DNA of 64,000 nucleotides from Agrypnia vestita (taxonomy: Eukaryota > Arthropoda > Insecta > Trichoptera > Phryganeidae), in assembly GCA_016648135.1 (NCBI GenBank), contig JADDOH010010930.1, positions 1 to 64,000 on the forward strand. The letters are read 5' to 3'. The notes beneath the pieces were generated by a model. The model saw nothing but the letters and a program-made list of their open reading frames with translations. It did not search any database and was not told where the DNA came from. This document shows positions 1 through 11,945 of this stretch, in pieces (position 1 is the first letter of the stretch; every line of letters begins with the position of its first letter). A program made the position numbers and the translations under genes.

Positions 1-1619
1 ATTTTGACAGCCATCGGAACAGGCGAGCAATAGACAGCGCAAGTAAAGTGTTGCACGTAATATGGAAGGCATTCTAATGTTTCAGCTAAAGGTTATGTAT
101 GTCCAGTGACCTTGTTAATAAATAAAAACTTAATTGATTTTAAACGTTACATTTCGTCTCTCACCGCCGCGAAGCTTATTAATGTATTTTTCTAAATCAA
201 TATTAAGAGTATTACCAACATAGATATTATAAAGATCTTCAACCAAAGTAGTTTGTGTGTCTTTAGAGGTCAAGTATTTGCTCTAGTTCTTTAAAAAAAT
301 GAAATGGTCCAAACCCGTGCGTGCGATGCACGACAATAAGTTGTTAATGGAATTTTATTGTAAATTAATGTTTCGACCAGTTAGCAAGACGCCTCATATC
401 AACTTGTGTAATTGTGGCATTATAACGCTGGTTTCGTGCAAAGACCGCAATACCATTGATTTTATTAATAGGTTATTCTTGTTGTTGCGTGATAAGTAGA
501 ATTTGGTATGTCAAATTTGGCTTAAACGTCAAACATATTATGTACCAGGCAGCGGCGTGAGTAGGCATAAACTTAGGTTATGCTAACTAACTAGGAATAC
601 GAATGTATACTAACCAAGTTACTAACTAGGTATACGCTATGCGTGAGCAGGATGGTAAGAAAATAATGAAATCTGTCCAAATGTACGAAACTACGTTGGA
701 ATGCACCATGAAAAATAATGTTTAATCTTCTGAATTAGGAAAAGTTATCATTACACGTAGTCACCAGTCAAGATAATTCCTCGCAAGTCAAGAGTATTAT
801 TTATGCAAAAAATATGTCAAATGCAGTGAATTTACTGAAAATCCGTTAAACGTAATCTGAAGGTTTAATTTTCGACCATGTACGCGCCTGCCGTTATCTA
901 TCAAATAAAGCCAAGTTTATTGATATTTAAAACTTTTTTATTTAAAGTTCTCCGCCTCTAAAAGAAACACCCTTTAGAAGAAGAACAAGATTAGTAATAG
1001 AATTATCAGTGGATGTGTAATAGAATTATCATATTTCATTCATATAATCAGTTTTCTGCTGTACTAACTAACCCATACTGCTAAACTCGTTTATAATATG
1101 TGTACCCCTTGCTCTTAGCCTTATGTTTTTATCAGTTTTTTGTCCGTTTTTGTGTTAAAGTCTAAAAAAGTTTCAAAAGTTTGGTATTTCATTGGTTTTT
1201 GAAGCCCTGACAGCGACAATACTCGAGGGAATTGTAATCTTGCACAAGGATTAAACGCAACCGACACTGCCTTTCGATATTAGCTATTTTTTGGTTTCTA
1301 CTTATTATATTAGTAATCAAGTGAAATAATCAGCTGCAATGATTTGACATTATCCTGCATTTTGACTAATAAGATGTTATATAAAATTATCTTCCAATTA
1401 TCTTGTATTGGCGCTACTCCCACCCTTAATAATGATTGTTTATCAAATTATTATATGTAAAAATATAATTTTTTAAATATTTATTATCCATTGGAATATT
1501 ATTAAGTTAAAAGTATTCACTTCTTTAGTAACAGCAAAATAACTTTTTGATACCTTACATTATTTATATTAATAAAGAGAAAATACTAAGTATATAACCA
1601 ATATTTATTAAATTATTAA
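1..1619. other. Anonymous AT-rich DNA
   Basis: No protein, RNA gene or transposon family was recognised. The longest open frame (66 codons, 299-499) has no recognisable domain and composition like its surroundings, so it is not called as a gene. Confidence 0.5.
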
Positions 1620-1647
1620 GTCTCGGGGCCAACGGCTTCTTCATCAG
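1620..1647 (-). other. Degenerate hammerhead-like motif, Penelope-type tail
   Basis: Read on the minus strand this is TATC followed by CTGATGA, a weakly pairing GC-rich stem and GAGAC in place of GAAAC. The upstream phrase TGTATCCTGATGA is shared with the better copies at 16578 and 27462, which is why it is placed in the same family. Stem II here has at least two mismatches, so it is judged a dead copy. Confidence 0.4.
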
Positions 1648-1659
1648 GATACAACGAAT

Positions 1660-2710
1660 AAATAAATAAAAAAAAATAAAAAATATATGGGCATTGAATT
1701 ATTAATTAAGAACTAATGCTAAAACAATGTTATAAAAGGTAATTATTTGCCAAAAGGATTCGGTTTAATATAAAGTATTTTATTTTTACGAATCTAAAAC
1801 TATTAACTTTAAACCAATTTTTAATATATAAAAACTGATTTACGTAACATTGTTTATTTATGTTTTAATGGATAGTTTCATGAATGTTTATATTATTGAA
1901 TAAAGAAAAAATCAATTAATTTTGTTGCGTAGAAAATTGTGAACAAATATTTTAAAAACGTTTTACTAGACTGTTAGTATTCAAAGTAAATGAGGCACAC
2001 TCTGATAAAGATAATATAGCTAAGTTTTTCCTACACGACCACTCATTGCCAAGTAAAACAAAACAGTTTCACTGAGAGTACCGCTGTTGTCATATTTTTA
2101 TAAATATTAAAATAAATATGAAAACATCGCTGCAAAAAAAACATAAGTACTTATTGTAAGCATGTACAATTCTATCTTGAAAATGATGGTTTTATATTTA
2201 ATTCAATGTTAATTTCCAATGTACCAAACATGTTTCCGAGATAAACCAATTTCTGGATCTACAACGTGACCGTGAAGCCGATGTGCCGTAAGGGCGCGAA
2301 ATCTGGGACCCCACGGAGAAACCTTTCTTTGGAGCTCATGGAATATAGATTGGAATCTCCGTATACTTTACATAATGTACTATGCGGTCAAAACAGTTAT
2401 TCAGGGTGGAACTAACTCCAAGTCTTCAATGCGATCGCTGATAATGCTGTATGGACAAGAAACTTACGCCACTTACGTAGAAAGAAGAAATGTGAAAACA
2501 ACATTCTTCGCAGAATTCCTGAGCCAGTTACGCAACAGCTGACGGTGCATTCGCGCCAACTTGTTGCTTGCCGAGATCTATTAACAGTCCACAATAATAA
2601 CATTGAGTTCGAATAAACTGAGAAGAGCTGAGAAGCCCTCTTCAAAAGATCTTCGAGGGAATCACACCGCCCAAGAATGAGATGGGAAAATAGGAAGAAT
2701 GCAAATACAT
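1660..2710. other. Anonymous AT-rich DNA
   Basis: Nothing was recognised. A somewhat GC-richer patch at about 2230-2700 can be read through with few stops in places, suggesting an old coding remnant, but no family could be named from either strand. Confidence 0.4.
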
Positions 2711-2713
2711 ATA

Positions 2714-3227
2714 CAAGGTGTCCCATCATATATTTACATGTTAAGGGGAATTCTTATCAAGGGACTCTTGCATTTTGAAACAAACCTATTGGAGAGCTTG
2801 TATTTGATGATGAGGGCGGATTTTATTCCTGACATTTCATCAATACCATCGTGTGTGAGCGTCTATTATGGTGGCATCTTAACATATAGATGGGAATAAG
2901 AGGTTGCCTTGCATGCCCCCGCCAGGTATCCTGACACTACTGGAATTTTGATGATGGCATGTCAAAGGTGAGATCTTTTGTGCAAAACCGGGAATAATTA
3001 AAAAAATTAAATCAGCTATTGAGATGAACGAATGATTCGTGATGTTTGAAACTTCGCTGATTTTTCTGGACATTCTCAAACATTCTCTGGACCAAAACGA
3101 TCATTAGTTCAAAAAATTACAAGATGTTCTATATTCATGTACACATATGTCTTTTTTAATTAAAAATTAAACGAAAGTTGAATTTACGACCCTTCAAAAT
3201 ATGTATATTTTTTTAGGACAGCCCGCG
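2714..3227. mobile_element. Possible Tc1/mariner-type MITE
   Basis: The left end reads CAAGGTGTCCC and the right end, reverse-complemented, CGCGGGCTGTCC, each flanked by TA. Sub-terminal bases also partly match (ATATTTACAT against ATATACATAT, then AAGGGG against AAGGG). GTGTCC-type ends with TA duplication are usual for mariner-like elements. No ORF of a transposase is left inside. The ends are only partly alike, so the boundaries are tentative. Confidence 0.35.
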
Positions 3228-3278
3228 TATGTTGGAAATTTTTTCGCATTTTTGTAGTAATATCAAAGTCAGTTTTTT

Positions 3279-3331
<53 letters not shown>

Positions 3332-4145
3332 CATTAAGTTTAGTATAATTTCCATTTTTATCTATTACATATTGCCACCTGGTAGGAAGACAAAATATTC
3401 GTGTTTTATAAAATTCTTGAGTCATTTTAACATGCACCTTATTTCTTAAGACATGTTCGAATAACCGAAACAAAAGGCAGTCGGAGGCTAGTATAAAGGG
3501 AGGTTGCGATCGAACATCTCGATCGAGCTCGGAATTTTTATCTGTCGCCTTGGCAGCATGCAGTCGTGCGTCGTCGTGTTGAAGGATAGTCCACCTCTTT
3601 TTGCTGTTTTTGACTGCTTTTTGATTATGTTTTGATTTAAACAGTTCCACCTGGGTTCAACATCTCGTAGTAACATTCCTTTAAAATCCAACCAAACACA
3701 CAGCTATACCTTACGTTAAATTTAGCGTAATCGTTGATTTTGTCTTCTCATTTGGTGCCAACCATTGCCATTGCTATTCTATAAAGTACAACATCTATTT
3801 TTCGTCCGTCGTGACAATGCTTTTGAGAAACGGTTTAGCGGGGACTCCTTATCTTGAGTGCAGTTTGTTGAGTGCATATTTTGTTTTCCTAGGTCATGCG
3901 GTAAACATAACTCTACAATTTTTTTCACATGTTTTTGTACTGTTAACCTGGGGCTCTATAGGTACAATCAGGTAGTTTTTAAATCATCAATTTTGGATAT
4001 TATTTGCTTTCTTCCACTAACACTGCATTATCCAATTTAACAGGCCCACCAGGTCGAGGGTCATCGTAAAAAAAATGAAATTTAAATTTTTAAAACCGCG
4101 TCTGACACGTGCGAATACTGACTTCGTCGCCATAAATATCGTGAA
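3213..4145 (-). pseudogene. Mariner transposase pseudogene
   Basis: On the minus strand the C-terminal third of a mariner transposase is readable in one frame: the block HDDARLHAAKAT, then a decayed PPYSPDL-type block (SQPPFILASDCLLF), then the EFYKTRIFCLPTRWQYVIDK tail ending near 3340. Upstream, in shifted frames, a DDPRPGGPVKLDNA linker block (about 4050-4090), a TDEK-like block (about 3790-3815) and WDFKGMLLRDVEPR-like residues (about 3640-3690) follow the family order. In-frame stops and frameshifts are frequent and an (AT)n run interrupts the 3' end. The family cuts and pastes DNA at TA sites; this copy cannot make enzyme. Confidence 0.75.
3281..3330. repeat. (AT)n microsatellite
   Basis: About 24 uninterrupted AT dinucleotides at the downstream edge of the mariner remnant. 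Translated, they give a spurious IYIYIY run. Confidence 0.95.
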
Positions 4146-4149
4146 TGTT

Positions 4150-4920
4150 TTTTGTAGTAAAAATAGTATTTTTTTTATTTTTTTATTTTTATTTATTAGA
4201 GACAGGATAATGGGTATCTAATGGGTATATTATCCCAATTACAAGTGTCTTCGGCACGCTCTAGTAACATGTATTTTTGTAAATAATTATATTTCACATG
4301 TACATTTATGTATATTATATATTTGTGTTTGAGTGTAGTGCGATTAGTATTTAATGGATCTATAGGTTCATGTCGTCGTTTAGAAAATGGATGTTGTGTA
4401 TGAGTGAGTTTTTGAACGAAAATAACGTGTCTGCAAGAATATCAGCATCAATGTTAGGGTCAGCGCAATACAAATTATATGTGCGACACAACCTTGTAAT
4501 GGGAGAAAAGTAACCGACATTATTAGTGTGCTGACTTATTCTGAAGAACTCCGGGTTTCTTATACGGGGTTTAACATGCAAATTTATATCAGATAGACAG
4601 AGAGAATCAATAGCTCCGCTAAGAATCTTGTGTAGCACAATGAGATCGGATATTTTTCATCGGGACTCAAATTTGTGCATCTTGAAAAAGGCAAGTCGAT
4701 CTTCGTAGCTGTGAAGATTATTGTGTTGACCAGCTTTGTATGACAAAATACGTAGAAACTTTTTCTGCACTCTCTCGATTCTCGTAATATGTGTTGTGTA
4801 ATAAGGTGACCAAATAACTGACGAATATTCCAATATACTTCGTACTAGTGATGTATAGAGAGTATAGAGAATGAAGATTTTGTTACAGTGTAAAAAATGT
4901 TTAAATAGAACATTTTCCAC
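4150..4920 (-). mobile_element. LINE family J, copy 1, 5'-truncated
   Basis: Minus-strand translation gives the C-terminal part of a non-LTR reverse transcriptase: LVRSILEYSSVIWSPYY followed by THITRIERVQKKFLRILSY, then the post-thumb tail ending in LNDDMNL at 4360. These are typical thumb residues of Jockey/CR1-like elements. A single in-frame stop at about 4657 splits two ORFs that lie in one frame. The 3' UTR (GGCACGCTCTAGTAACATG region, 4215-4280) ends in an A-rich AAATAAA-type tail at about 4155-4200. Copies 2 and 3 lie at 29893 and 29297. Confidence 0.8.
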
Positions 4921-7900
4921 CATTTGAAAAGATATGGTCAGAAAATAAACAATAACAATTATTAGCAACTTACTATGCACTACATACATACAAAATAATA
5001 CGTAGGTACTATGCATAACATGCTATTTCATAACTTCAAAGAAACGAAAAAACTTTATTATTTTTGTTAAATTATTTTCAACTATAAGTATCGCACGGGA
5101 TGAAGGTCAGCCTCTTCGGTCCTTCGTCATTATTTGCCACATCACTGCCGCTGCGCATATTATTCCGATCTTTGAGCATCCTCTGGGCCTAGGCTAATGA
5201 CCGTTCAAGAATAATTTATATCCAATGGGTATCTCTCGAGTCTTGAAATACGGTCCGCTCATTACCATTCTCTGAAGCTATAATTCTAATTAGATGAGAT
5301 AAGAAGAAAGCACTGGTCAAAGATCCGTCTCTTATGTTTTATGTCTGCAGATGATCTTGATCTCTGAGGGATGGTAAAAGTATGTTCTGCTTATATCAAT
5401 TTACTCTACGTATAAAATACGAGTACATACAGTAATGATTCATACCTTGCTTCGCCTTCATCTCTGTACTATTTTTCACGAGGTTCTAAGAGAATCTGAG
5501 AGAAATCTCATCCGTGCTTACGCGCTATTAAGACGCCATGGCATGTTAAAACAAAATAAACGTAGGTATATTATGTGCGAAATTATATTTAGCTAAAAAT
5601 CGATGTGAACAAAAGATTTATGTTAATCAAAACCCACTTTTTCTGAGTTGCCTTGTAACTAAATAGTGAGTTTTAAGCCAGACCCGTCAGTAATACGAGC
5701 TAAATTAAAACCTCATTTGAAATTCTAATTTCTTAACATTTACATTTTTAACTCAACACTTGAAAGTATTAACTGAAGTGAAGACACTGAAGAGAAGAAT
5801 TGGAAGTCTTTCTTGGGTGTCCATAGGGATTATGACCTAGCGTATAGCCGGTTAAAGTGATTATGTGATGAGTGATGACGAAAAAATAATTTAATTGCAT
5901 ATTAAAGAGATAAAAAATGTTTGAAATTTGCAGAAGGCTCTAAGGGCCTCGACTGAATTCACATGAAAGGTCAAGGGTGCCTTGTGAGACGTTTCTAAAA
6001 TAGTCCAGTTAAATTAAACATCGGACCCAGTAATAATTCCCGAAAATTGGCCTTGATTTAATTGTTCTAAATATAAAATGTCCGAGGTGTTTTAAACTTT
6101 TTACGGTTTTTGTCACAAAGTAAGGTTTTATATAAATATCTCGTTTTTAAAGTCAAATTGTAACTTTTAATATTTTCTACAAGAAAGGTTAACTTACTTT
6201 TTTCATATTAGTAGCCAGTTTTGGAGGTACAGCGATGAACATTAAAGTATAGCGTGCACTACCATATGAAATGTTTAGTCTGCACTCCTCAATCAGGAAT
6301 ACACTTCGTTGGACGTGGAATACAACTTAGAATATAATTTTGTTTTAATCGTTTTGGAGACAGAGCGGTGTAAAAGGGTTTATTTAACCTTCAATATTTG
6401 GACTATTTTTCTATTAGGCCTAATACATGATTTTTCTGTTAGTAAATGTACATTCTAACTTAAATATTCGATGAACAGGAATTTAATCGTCTTTAGACTA
6501 CATCCAATTTAAGAAACACTACTCCAGACACTTCACCTACCCACCTTTTCATCTATCTTGTAGCATATAAATGTAAAAATTCTTGTCAACAAAAAAATAT
6601 TGTTCGAGATCTAAGTAAATTAATTTTCCTGTTAAGGATTTACTGTAGAATCAGTTGATCGTTAGAAACATCTGTGGCGTCCTACAAAATGCTGTACGAA
6701 AAATTGAATAAAAATGATTTTGATGAGAGATGTCAAAAATCGCGCGTAGTAAACACGCGTACATATTAATTTAAACGAGATCCACGGTTTAAACTTTCAT
6801 CGCCAAGTTGATACAACCGGTCCTATGTCATTTTCATGCAATGCGATTTGATTAACATTCAACTAAGAGAGAAAAGAACTTCTACATGTACATATAAAAA
6901 TACAGGTTAGATTTAGATTTTCAAATAATTACCACTAGGTGCTTCACCTAGCTAACAAACTTAGCCCCTAGTCTGTCATTCGTTTTCTAAATGACGCACT
7001 GATTCGTCGTTGGATTACATCGGACCCAAGTATTAGGGCGACACTCTTAACTCACTGTACAGTATGTACACCCTAATACTTATCTTGTGGAGATATGTCG
7101 GTAGCGGTTGCTTGTCTTGGAGACATTTGCAACAAATTCAACCATCGACTGGATGTTGTCCAAACGACAGGTGTAGTGCACATGTGTAGAGCATTTGTGT
7201 AATGGCAAGTCAAACTTGATAACTCGTTAAACCGTTTGTAACTTTTGGTGTAATTTTAACATACTGCCATCGTGAAATCCACTGCTTTGAAATTGGGCCC
7301 AGCATTTTGAAACACCTATTTAAAAATGTATAAAATAATCTCCAAGGTTTATTTCCAACTATTATTAACTATTATTCCAACTATTATTAATTGTACACTA
7401 TTATATTTCATGTCGTTCTTAAAGCATTTGTAATTTAGAAGTGCAAAGTTATGAAACGAACTCTATAATAAATTAAAAATAATTATTATATAGAAAATAA
7501 ATGTTTGTAATAATATTTTTCCGTCTTTGCTCTTCAAGAAGAAGCAATATTTTCTTTTAAAAGGGTTCCACAGAAAAGGTAACAATAATATAGATTTCCA
7601 AGTCGCGATGGAAGGATATCTGAATTTTTACTTTATCTTTATGATATTTACTTAAGAGTGAAGAACGTACGGCACTTTTATATAAGTGAAATGTTGAAAT
7701 TTATACGTATGAAGTAAAAAAGATTAAGACGTATATATTTATATGAAATAAATGATAATTTTTAACGCTATTTAATATGCTCTCTAGCTCACCTCAATCG
7801 ATCATAATAAAATAATAATAAAATCCTCATTTTCATAGTTTTTATATTTTGTATAATTTTAAATTATGTTTTTTTATATTTTTTTCTCTTTGTATTAATC

Positions 7901-8035
7901 ACTTCTTCTCATTCTTATATATAATTTTAACGTAGGTATATGTAATACTACATAATATGTTCTAATATATATATACAACTAGTTACATGATGGCGGACCA
8001 GGTGACTCACATTCAACCTGGTTATGCTGGAGTAA
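4921..8035. other. Anonymous AT-rich DNA
   Basis: No gene or named repeat was recognised. One hairpin with 11-bp perfect arms is listed separately at 7028. Confidence 0.45.
7028..7081. repeat. Stem-loop, 11-bp perfect arms
   Basis: AAGTATTAGGG at 7028-7038 is the exact reverse complement of CCCTAATACTT at 7071-7081, with a 32-base loop. It could be the end pair of a tiny decayed element or chance; nothing around it helps decide. Confidence 0.55.
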
Positions 8036-8037
8036 AC

Positions 8038-8105
8038 ATATTATTATAACGATTATTATTATTATTAATAATAATATTATTATTAATAATATTATTATTA
8101 TTATC
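8038..8105. repeat. (ATT)n/(AAT)n self-complementary microsatellite
   Basis: Runs of ATT and AAT trinucleotides alternate, so the stretch folds on itself. Such trinucleotides also form the 3' tails of CR1-like LINEs, as at 24878, but no LINE body was recognised next to it. Confidence 0.75.
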
Positions 8106-8109
8106 ATAA

Positions 8110-9035
8110 ATATAGCCTGAAACAGCATTCATTTATTGACGTTCTCCCTTTTCATGGGTTGTTATGCTTTTCTTAATAAAAGAGAAATACAATAATATTA
8201 CATTAAACAGTTTGGTTACACATGAAACAAATACGATGCACTAATAACTTAACTAAGAACTAATTATTCTTAAAATCGCCAATTTTGATTGAAGGCATTG
8301 GAATTTGTCGATCCCGTGGTTTTACAAACATCGAGGTGGAAATAAAGAAGTCACTTTAATTAAATTATATGGTATAGGTAACTGTAGGTATTTATATAAT
8401 TGAATGTTTTTTATTTCACTTAAGAAAAATCCATACACCTATATTAGTTTACAGCTTAATTATGAAGCGATATTATAAGATTGTTTAGGTTTACAATAAA
8501 TTTTAAATTTAATTTTTTATTGTTTGATGTTAACCACTCAACTCGCCCTAAGGCAAGATTCTAATAGTCAGCGTAAAGTTATATAGGGCAAAGAGTAAAT
8601 ATTCACGCTGTTCTATAATATTGTTCTATTTTTTTGGTACATTTAAAATATTTATGTAGGTACCTGGAGAAATTTTTATCATTTTAAATTTTGTTATTTG
8701 AAATTATGAATCTGCAAACAGGCATCTAATAAAAAAAAATATTATGGACGATTTTTTTGAGATTACGAAAAAAAATAAAATTAATAAATCTAAAAGTCAT
8801 CTTTCGGTATCTTCTAATTGTTGATACGGACGACAGAGGCGACATTTATTTAGTAGACATACATTTTTTAATAAAAAATAAGATATTGTAATATCTAATA
8901 TTATTTACTTTATATGTCAGAATTGTAATACCTAATATTATTTACTTTTTATGACTCCAACTACCCACACAGCGTTTACATTCTTGGCACATTGCATCTT
9001 CCTGAAAACTACAACCAAACGAATTAACTTACATT
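8110..9035. other. Anonymous AT-rich DNA
   Basis: Nothing recognised on either strand. Confidence 0.45.
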
Positions 9036-9157
9036 ACTATCCACAATAATATCATTGAGATTTGGCAGATACTTCATGGTGCAACATTAAAATTTAAAAT
9101 ATGTTTTACTTTACTTTGTAATACACACACAATATGAGTTATTAATTTACAACTATA

Positions 9158-9189
9158 GTTTCGAGAGGAGCAGTCCCTCTCATCATCAG
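9158..9189 (-). other. Hammerhead-ribozyme-like motif, left arm
   Basis: Minus strand: CTGATGA, one extra T, GAGAGG, a 7-base loop, CCTCTC, GAAAC. Stem II is a perfect 6-bp helix. The extra base after CTGATGA departs from the canonical hammerhead core. Hammerhead motifs are reported in Penelope-like element pseudo-LTRs; self-cleavage of this copy is not shown. Confidence 0.55.
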
Positions 9190-9315
9190 GTATAGATAAT
9201 AACTAACTTAAATACAAAATTTATCTAATTGGGTTGGTCAGGGGGTCAGGGGGGTCAGGGGGGCGCGCGGCAGGGAAGGGTATTTTTTTCGCCGAACAGT
9301 TCAAACCAACAACAA

Positions 9316-9780
9316 ACCACCGATAATACACTTTGGCGAAAAATTCTTTATAATGGTCCGATTTCTAATAAAATTACAAATTGCTTCCCTACTCACATTA
9401 GACCAGCTTATTACATAAACAATAATATTGGTAAAATTCTTCTAAATTCAAAAACAAAAATAGGTATGTTAGAAAAAAGTGGGATATATGAAATAACTTG
9501 CGGAGATTGTGACAAAAAGTATATAGGCCAAACCACTAGAAACTTAAATACACGCATAAAAGAACATCGCCGCTGCTTAAAAAATAACAATTTCTCCGAA
9601 TTTGCCAATCATATAATTAACACCAATCATTCTTTCGATAGTCACAAATTAAAATTACTCCACTCGGTTCCTCATAGACGATGGATAATGAATAGTTTGG
9701 AAACCGTTGAAATCCTAAAAAATAATATCACATTTCAGTCCACTTCACCACTCCTAGAGCTGTTCGGCGAAAAAGCTCGG
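9316..9780 (+). pseudogene. GIY-YIG endonuclease domain of a Penelope-like element
   Basis: The open frame reads through an intact linker (NNNIGKILLNSKTKIG), then GIYEITCGDCDKKYIGQTTR, then RIKEHRRC, followed by FANHIINTNHSFD. This gives the GIY and YIG motifs, the CxxC pair (CGDC) peculiar to Penelope endonucleases, the arginine and the E-H of the active site. The family nicks target DNA for retrotransposition. The surrounding ORF is open only because the GC-rich arms happen to lack stops; its first and last about 30 codons are arm sequence, and the RT domain that normally precedes the endonuclease is missing. Confidence 0.8.
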
Positions 9781-9865
9781 CTGTTCCCTGCCGCGCGCCT
9801 CCCTGACCCCCCTGACCCCCTGACCTACCCAATTAGATTTTATTTAAGTTAGTTATTATCTATAC

Positions 9866-9897
9866 CTAATGATGAGAGGGATTGCTCCTCTCGAAAC
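9866..9897 (+). other. Hammerhead-ribozyme-like motif, right arm
   Basis: CTAATGA, T, GAGAGG, loop, CCTCTC, GAAAC. It matches the left-arm motif but has A for the conserved G of CTGATGA, which in the known ribozyme would abolish cleavage. Confidence 0.5.
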
Positions 9898-9981
9898 TAT
9901 AGTTGTAATTTTTATAGCTCATATTGTGTGTGTATTACAAAGTAAAGTAAAACATATTTTAAATTTTAAACTATCCACAAT

Positions 9982-11640
9982 GATTATAATAATAGTATTA
10001 TTAGTAGTGATTATAATAATAGTACTATCTCCGTTAACAGCAGTTTACAATAATTTCAAAAACACGTACTTAGTTAAATTAATATTACCTATATTTTGTT
10101 GTACTTGTGTATCTATCTTTATGTTATGGTGTTCAGGTTTAATAAAAAATTCGAGAGTTCTCTTAATTTGACACGGTGAACTTTCATTGCACGTTTTTAT
10201 AGATTTATTATTCTTTAAATGAACTCCTTGCTTCTCATAACTGAATAGGTCTAAACAAATAACGGGAATGAGAATAATTGTCTTTTCAATAACCATACAT
10301 AGCTATAGAAAATAGAAAATGAATTGTAGATTTACGAAATAAAAATGAGCACGGGAATATAAGAAAATAATTTACAATTAAAGATTCAGAGAAGTTTTGT
10401 TACGAGAGAATATACATATAATATATAATATGATGGATGTAAAAAAAAGGGAACAATAACCAGGAATTAAAAAAAAATGTGTCGAATGCATTCACCAAGG
10501 ATTATTTATTTAGAATGTACTGAATTAGAGATATTACTAGAGATAGGAAATATAGCTCTATCCATTTCAAAATTATGTTTCCAAATCAATACTAAAAGCA
10601 AAGGCAGCAATATTCACTTCAATCAATCATCCCTAAGGATAGCAATATGCATATTTAAAATATAAATATTTATTTGTACACCAATATAAAAGAAAAAACT
10701 GAGACAACAATTGTTTTTAAAAATTTATTTTCTATAAAATAGGTTTCATAGATTCCAGAGAAATTCCTTGAGTAATGCCAGGTTTGTTGTATTTATCTCA
10801 GAAACACCTCAGTGAGGTAGTGTGCCTTTGCTTTTATGTGTCTCATATATTATAAGGCTTAAAAACATAATAATATATTGTAGCTTGTTTGAAGGATAGG
10901 TCGTGTTCACCATTTTGTTTATGAGTCATGGAGACACTGTCTTAGACACTCGTAGACTTTCCAAGATTTGGGTTCGTATAATAATGATGTTAAGATATGA
11001 ATATCGATTTCACACTGAACAAATAGATCAATAAACTTTACTAATAGGCACAGTATTTATAGTTTATGAAGGTTTAACATGGCTTAGAATATTTACGATA
11101 GTATATAAAAGTCAAATAAGATTTTCATCATTAAAAATAGGGGCCTAGAAAACTCGAAGTGGTTTTGTAATCTGCCCCTAAGGTGTCCCTTCAATCGATT
11201 TCAGTTCAAGTCAATTTTGAAAGGTTTCTTTGGGTAGAGTATTAACACTTTAGACTGTTAATAATTTGTAAGTTTATAGTATGGCTCCGGCGGATTTATA
11301 TTGTACTGGTGACGCCTAGATACACAGGAAATACAGTCTTTGGAGAGAGAGTGCACAGGTATTTTCTTGTAGGACGCTTGCTGTCGTGAAATAGATCTTG
11401 AAGTAAGTAATATGTGTTTTGGTTAGATTTATGATAATGTTAATCTTCAAGTTTCGTGAACTGAGTTATTTTGTATTCGAATATGACTATAAAATGCTTA
11501 ATTTTCGTAAACCGAATTATACACTAGAAAAGTTTGTATTTGCACCAGATTTTACACTAATATTTCTGAATTAAATTATTTAAAATCTGTGATAATTCTC
11601 AATTTTCTGTGATACTTCTACATATGACTCAATTTCAAGA
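9982..11640. other. Anonymous AT-rich DNA
   Basis: Nothing recognised apart from a short near-duplication of TGATTATAATAATAGTA at about 9981-10022. The 83-100-codon frames on both strands lack family features. Confidence 0.4.
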
Positions 11641-11644
11641 TCTG

Positions 11645-11945
11645 TGAAATGGAGTCATTTGTGGAGACATTAGATAGTTTGGTGGAGAGGACATGGTAGC
11701 AAGGGTTGCAGCGGGGTAAGCAGCCCACTCGACCGCGATCTCTAATTATGTAAATGATTATGAGTAAATGCAAGTAATTAGCATGTAGAGGATGAGTAGC
11801 CGAATTTGACAGGAATGTGTATAAATACATGCACAGAAGTATCGTGAAATCTAGCCCGTTTTAGTTGTCAGACGTAAGATTGAATAGAAAAGATAAATAA
11901 ATAATTGAGTGTTGTTAAAAACGCGTATAACATTATACATCCGGT
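11645..11945 (+). mobile_element. Possible solo LTR
   Basis: A TATA-like box (TATAAATA, about 11818), A-rich AAATAAATAA about 80 bp downstream, and an end of the type ATTATACA followed by TCCGGTGACTACTG, which looks like a TGGTGAC-type primer-binding-site neighbourhood. No matching second LTR or coding domain is present. The left boundary could not be placed. Inference only. Confidence 0.3.

Larger units (their letters stand above)
9036..9981 (+). mobile_element. Penelope-like element with inverted terminal arms
   Basis: Two arms of about 220 bp (about 9090-9312 and 9752-9972) are near-identical inverted copies and enclose about 440 bp that encode a GIY-YIG endonuclease. Each arm holds a GC-rich block (GGTCAGGGGG repeats, GCGCGCGGCAGGGAA) and a hammerhead-like motif. 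The direct repeat ACTATCCACAAT at 9036-9047 and 9970-9981 brackets the unit and fits a target-site duplication, though the left arm begins about 40 bp inside it. Penelope-like elements are known to carry pseudo-LTRs that can be inverted. No reverse transcriptase is present, so this is a heavily shortened copy. Confidence 0.8.

Noticed and set aside
299..499. 66-codon ORF starting with ATG
   Set aside because: No family motif, composition like the flanks, and this length is expected by chance in many places here.
2412..2729. 105-codon minus-strand ORF
   Set aside because: Leucine/serine-rich translation with no recognisable block; a stop-poor stretch of an older repeat is likelier than a gene.
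3213..3330. IYIYIY-rich ORF end
   Set aside because: Translation of the AT microsatellite attached to the mariner remnant; only the part above about 3340 is meaningful.
8038..8105. CRISPR-like or regulatory repeat array
   Set aside because: Simple trinucleotide repeat without unique spacers.
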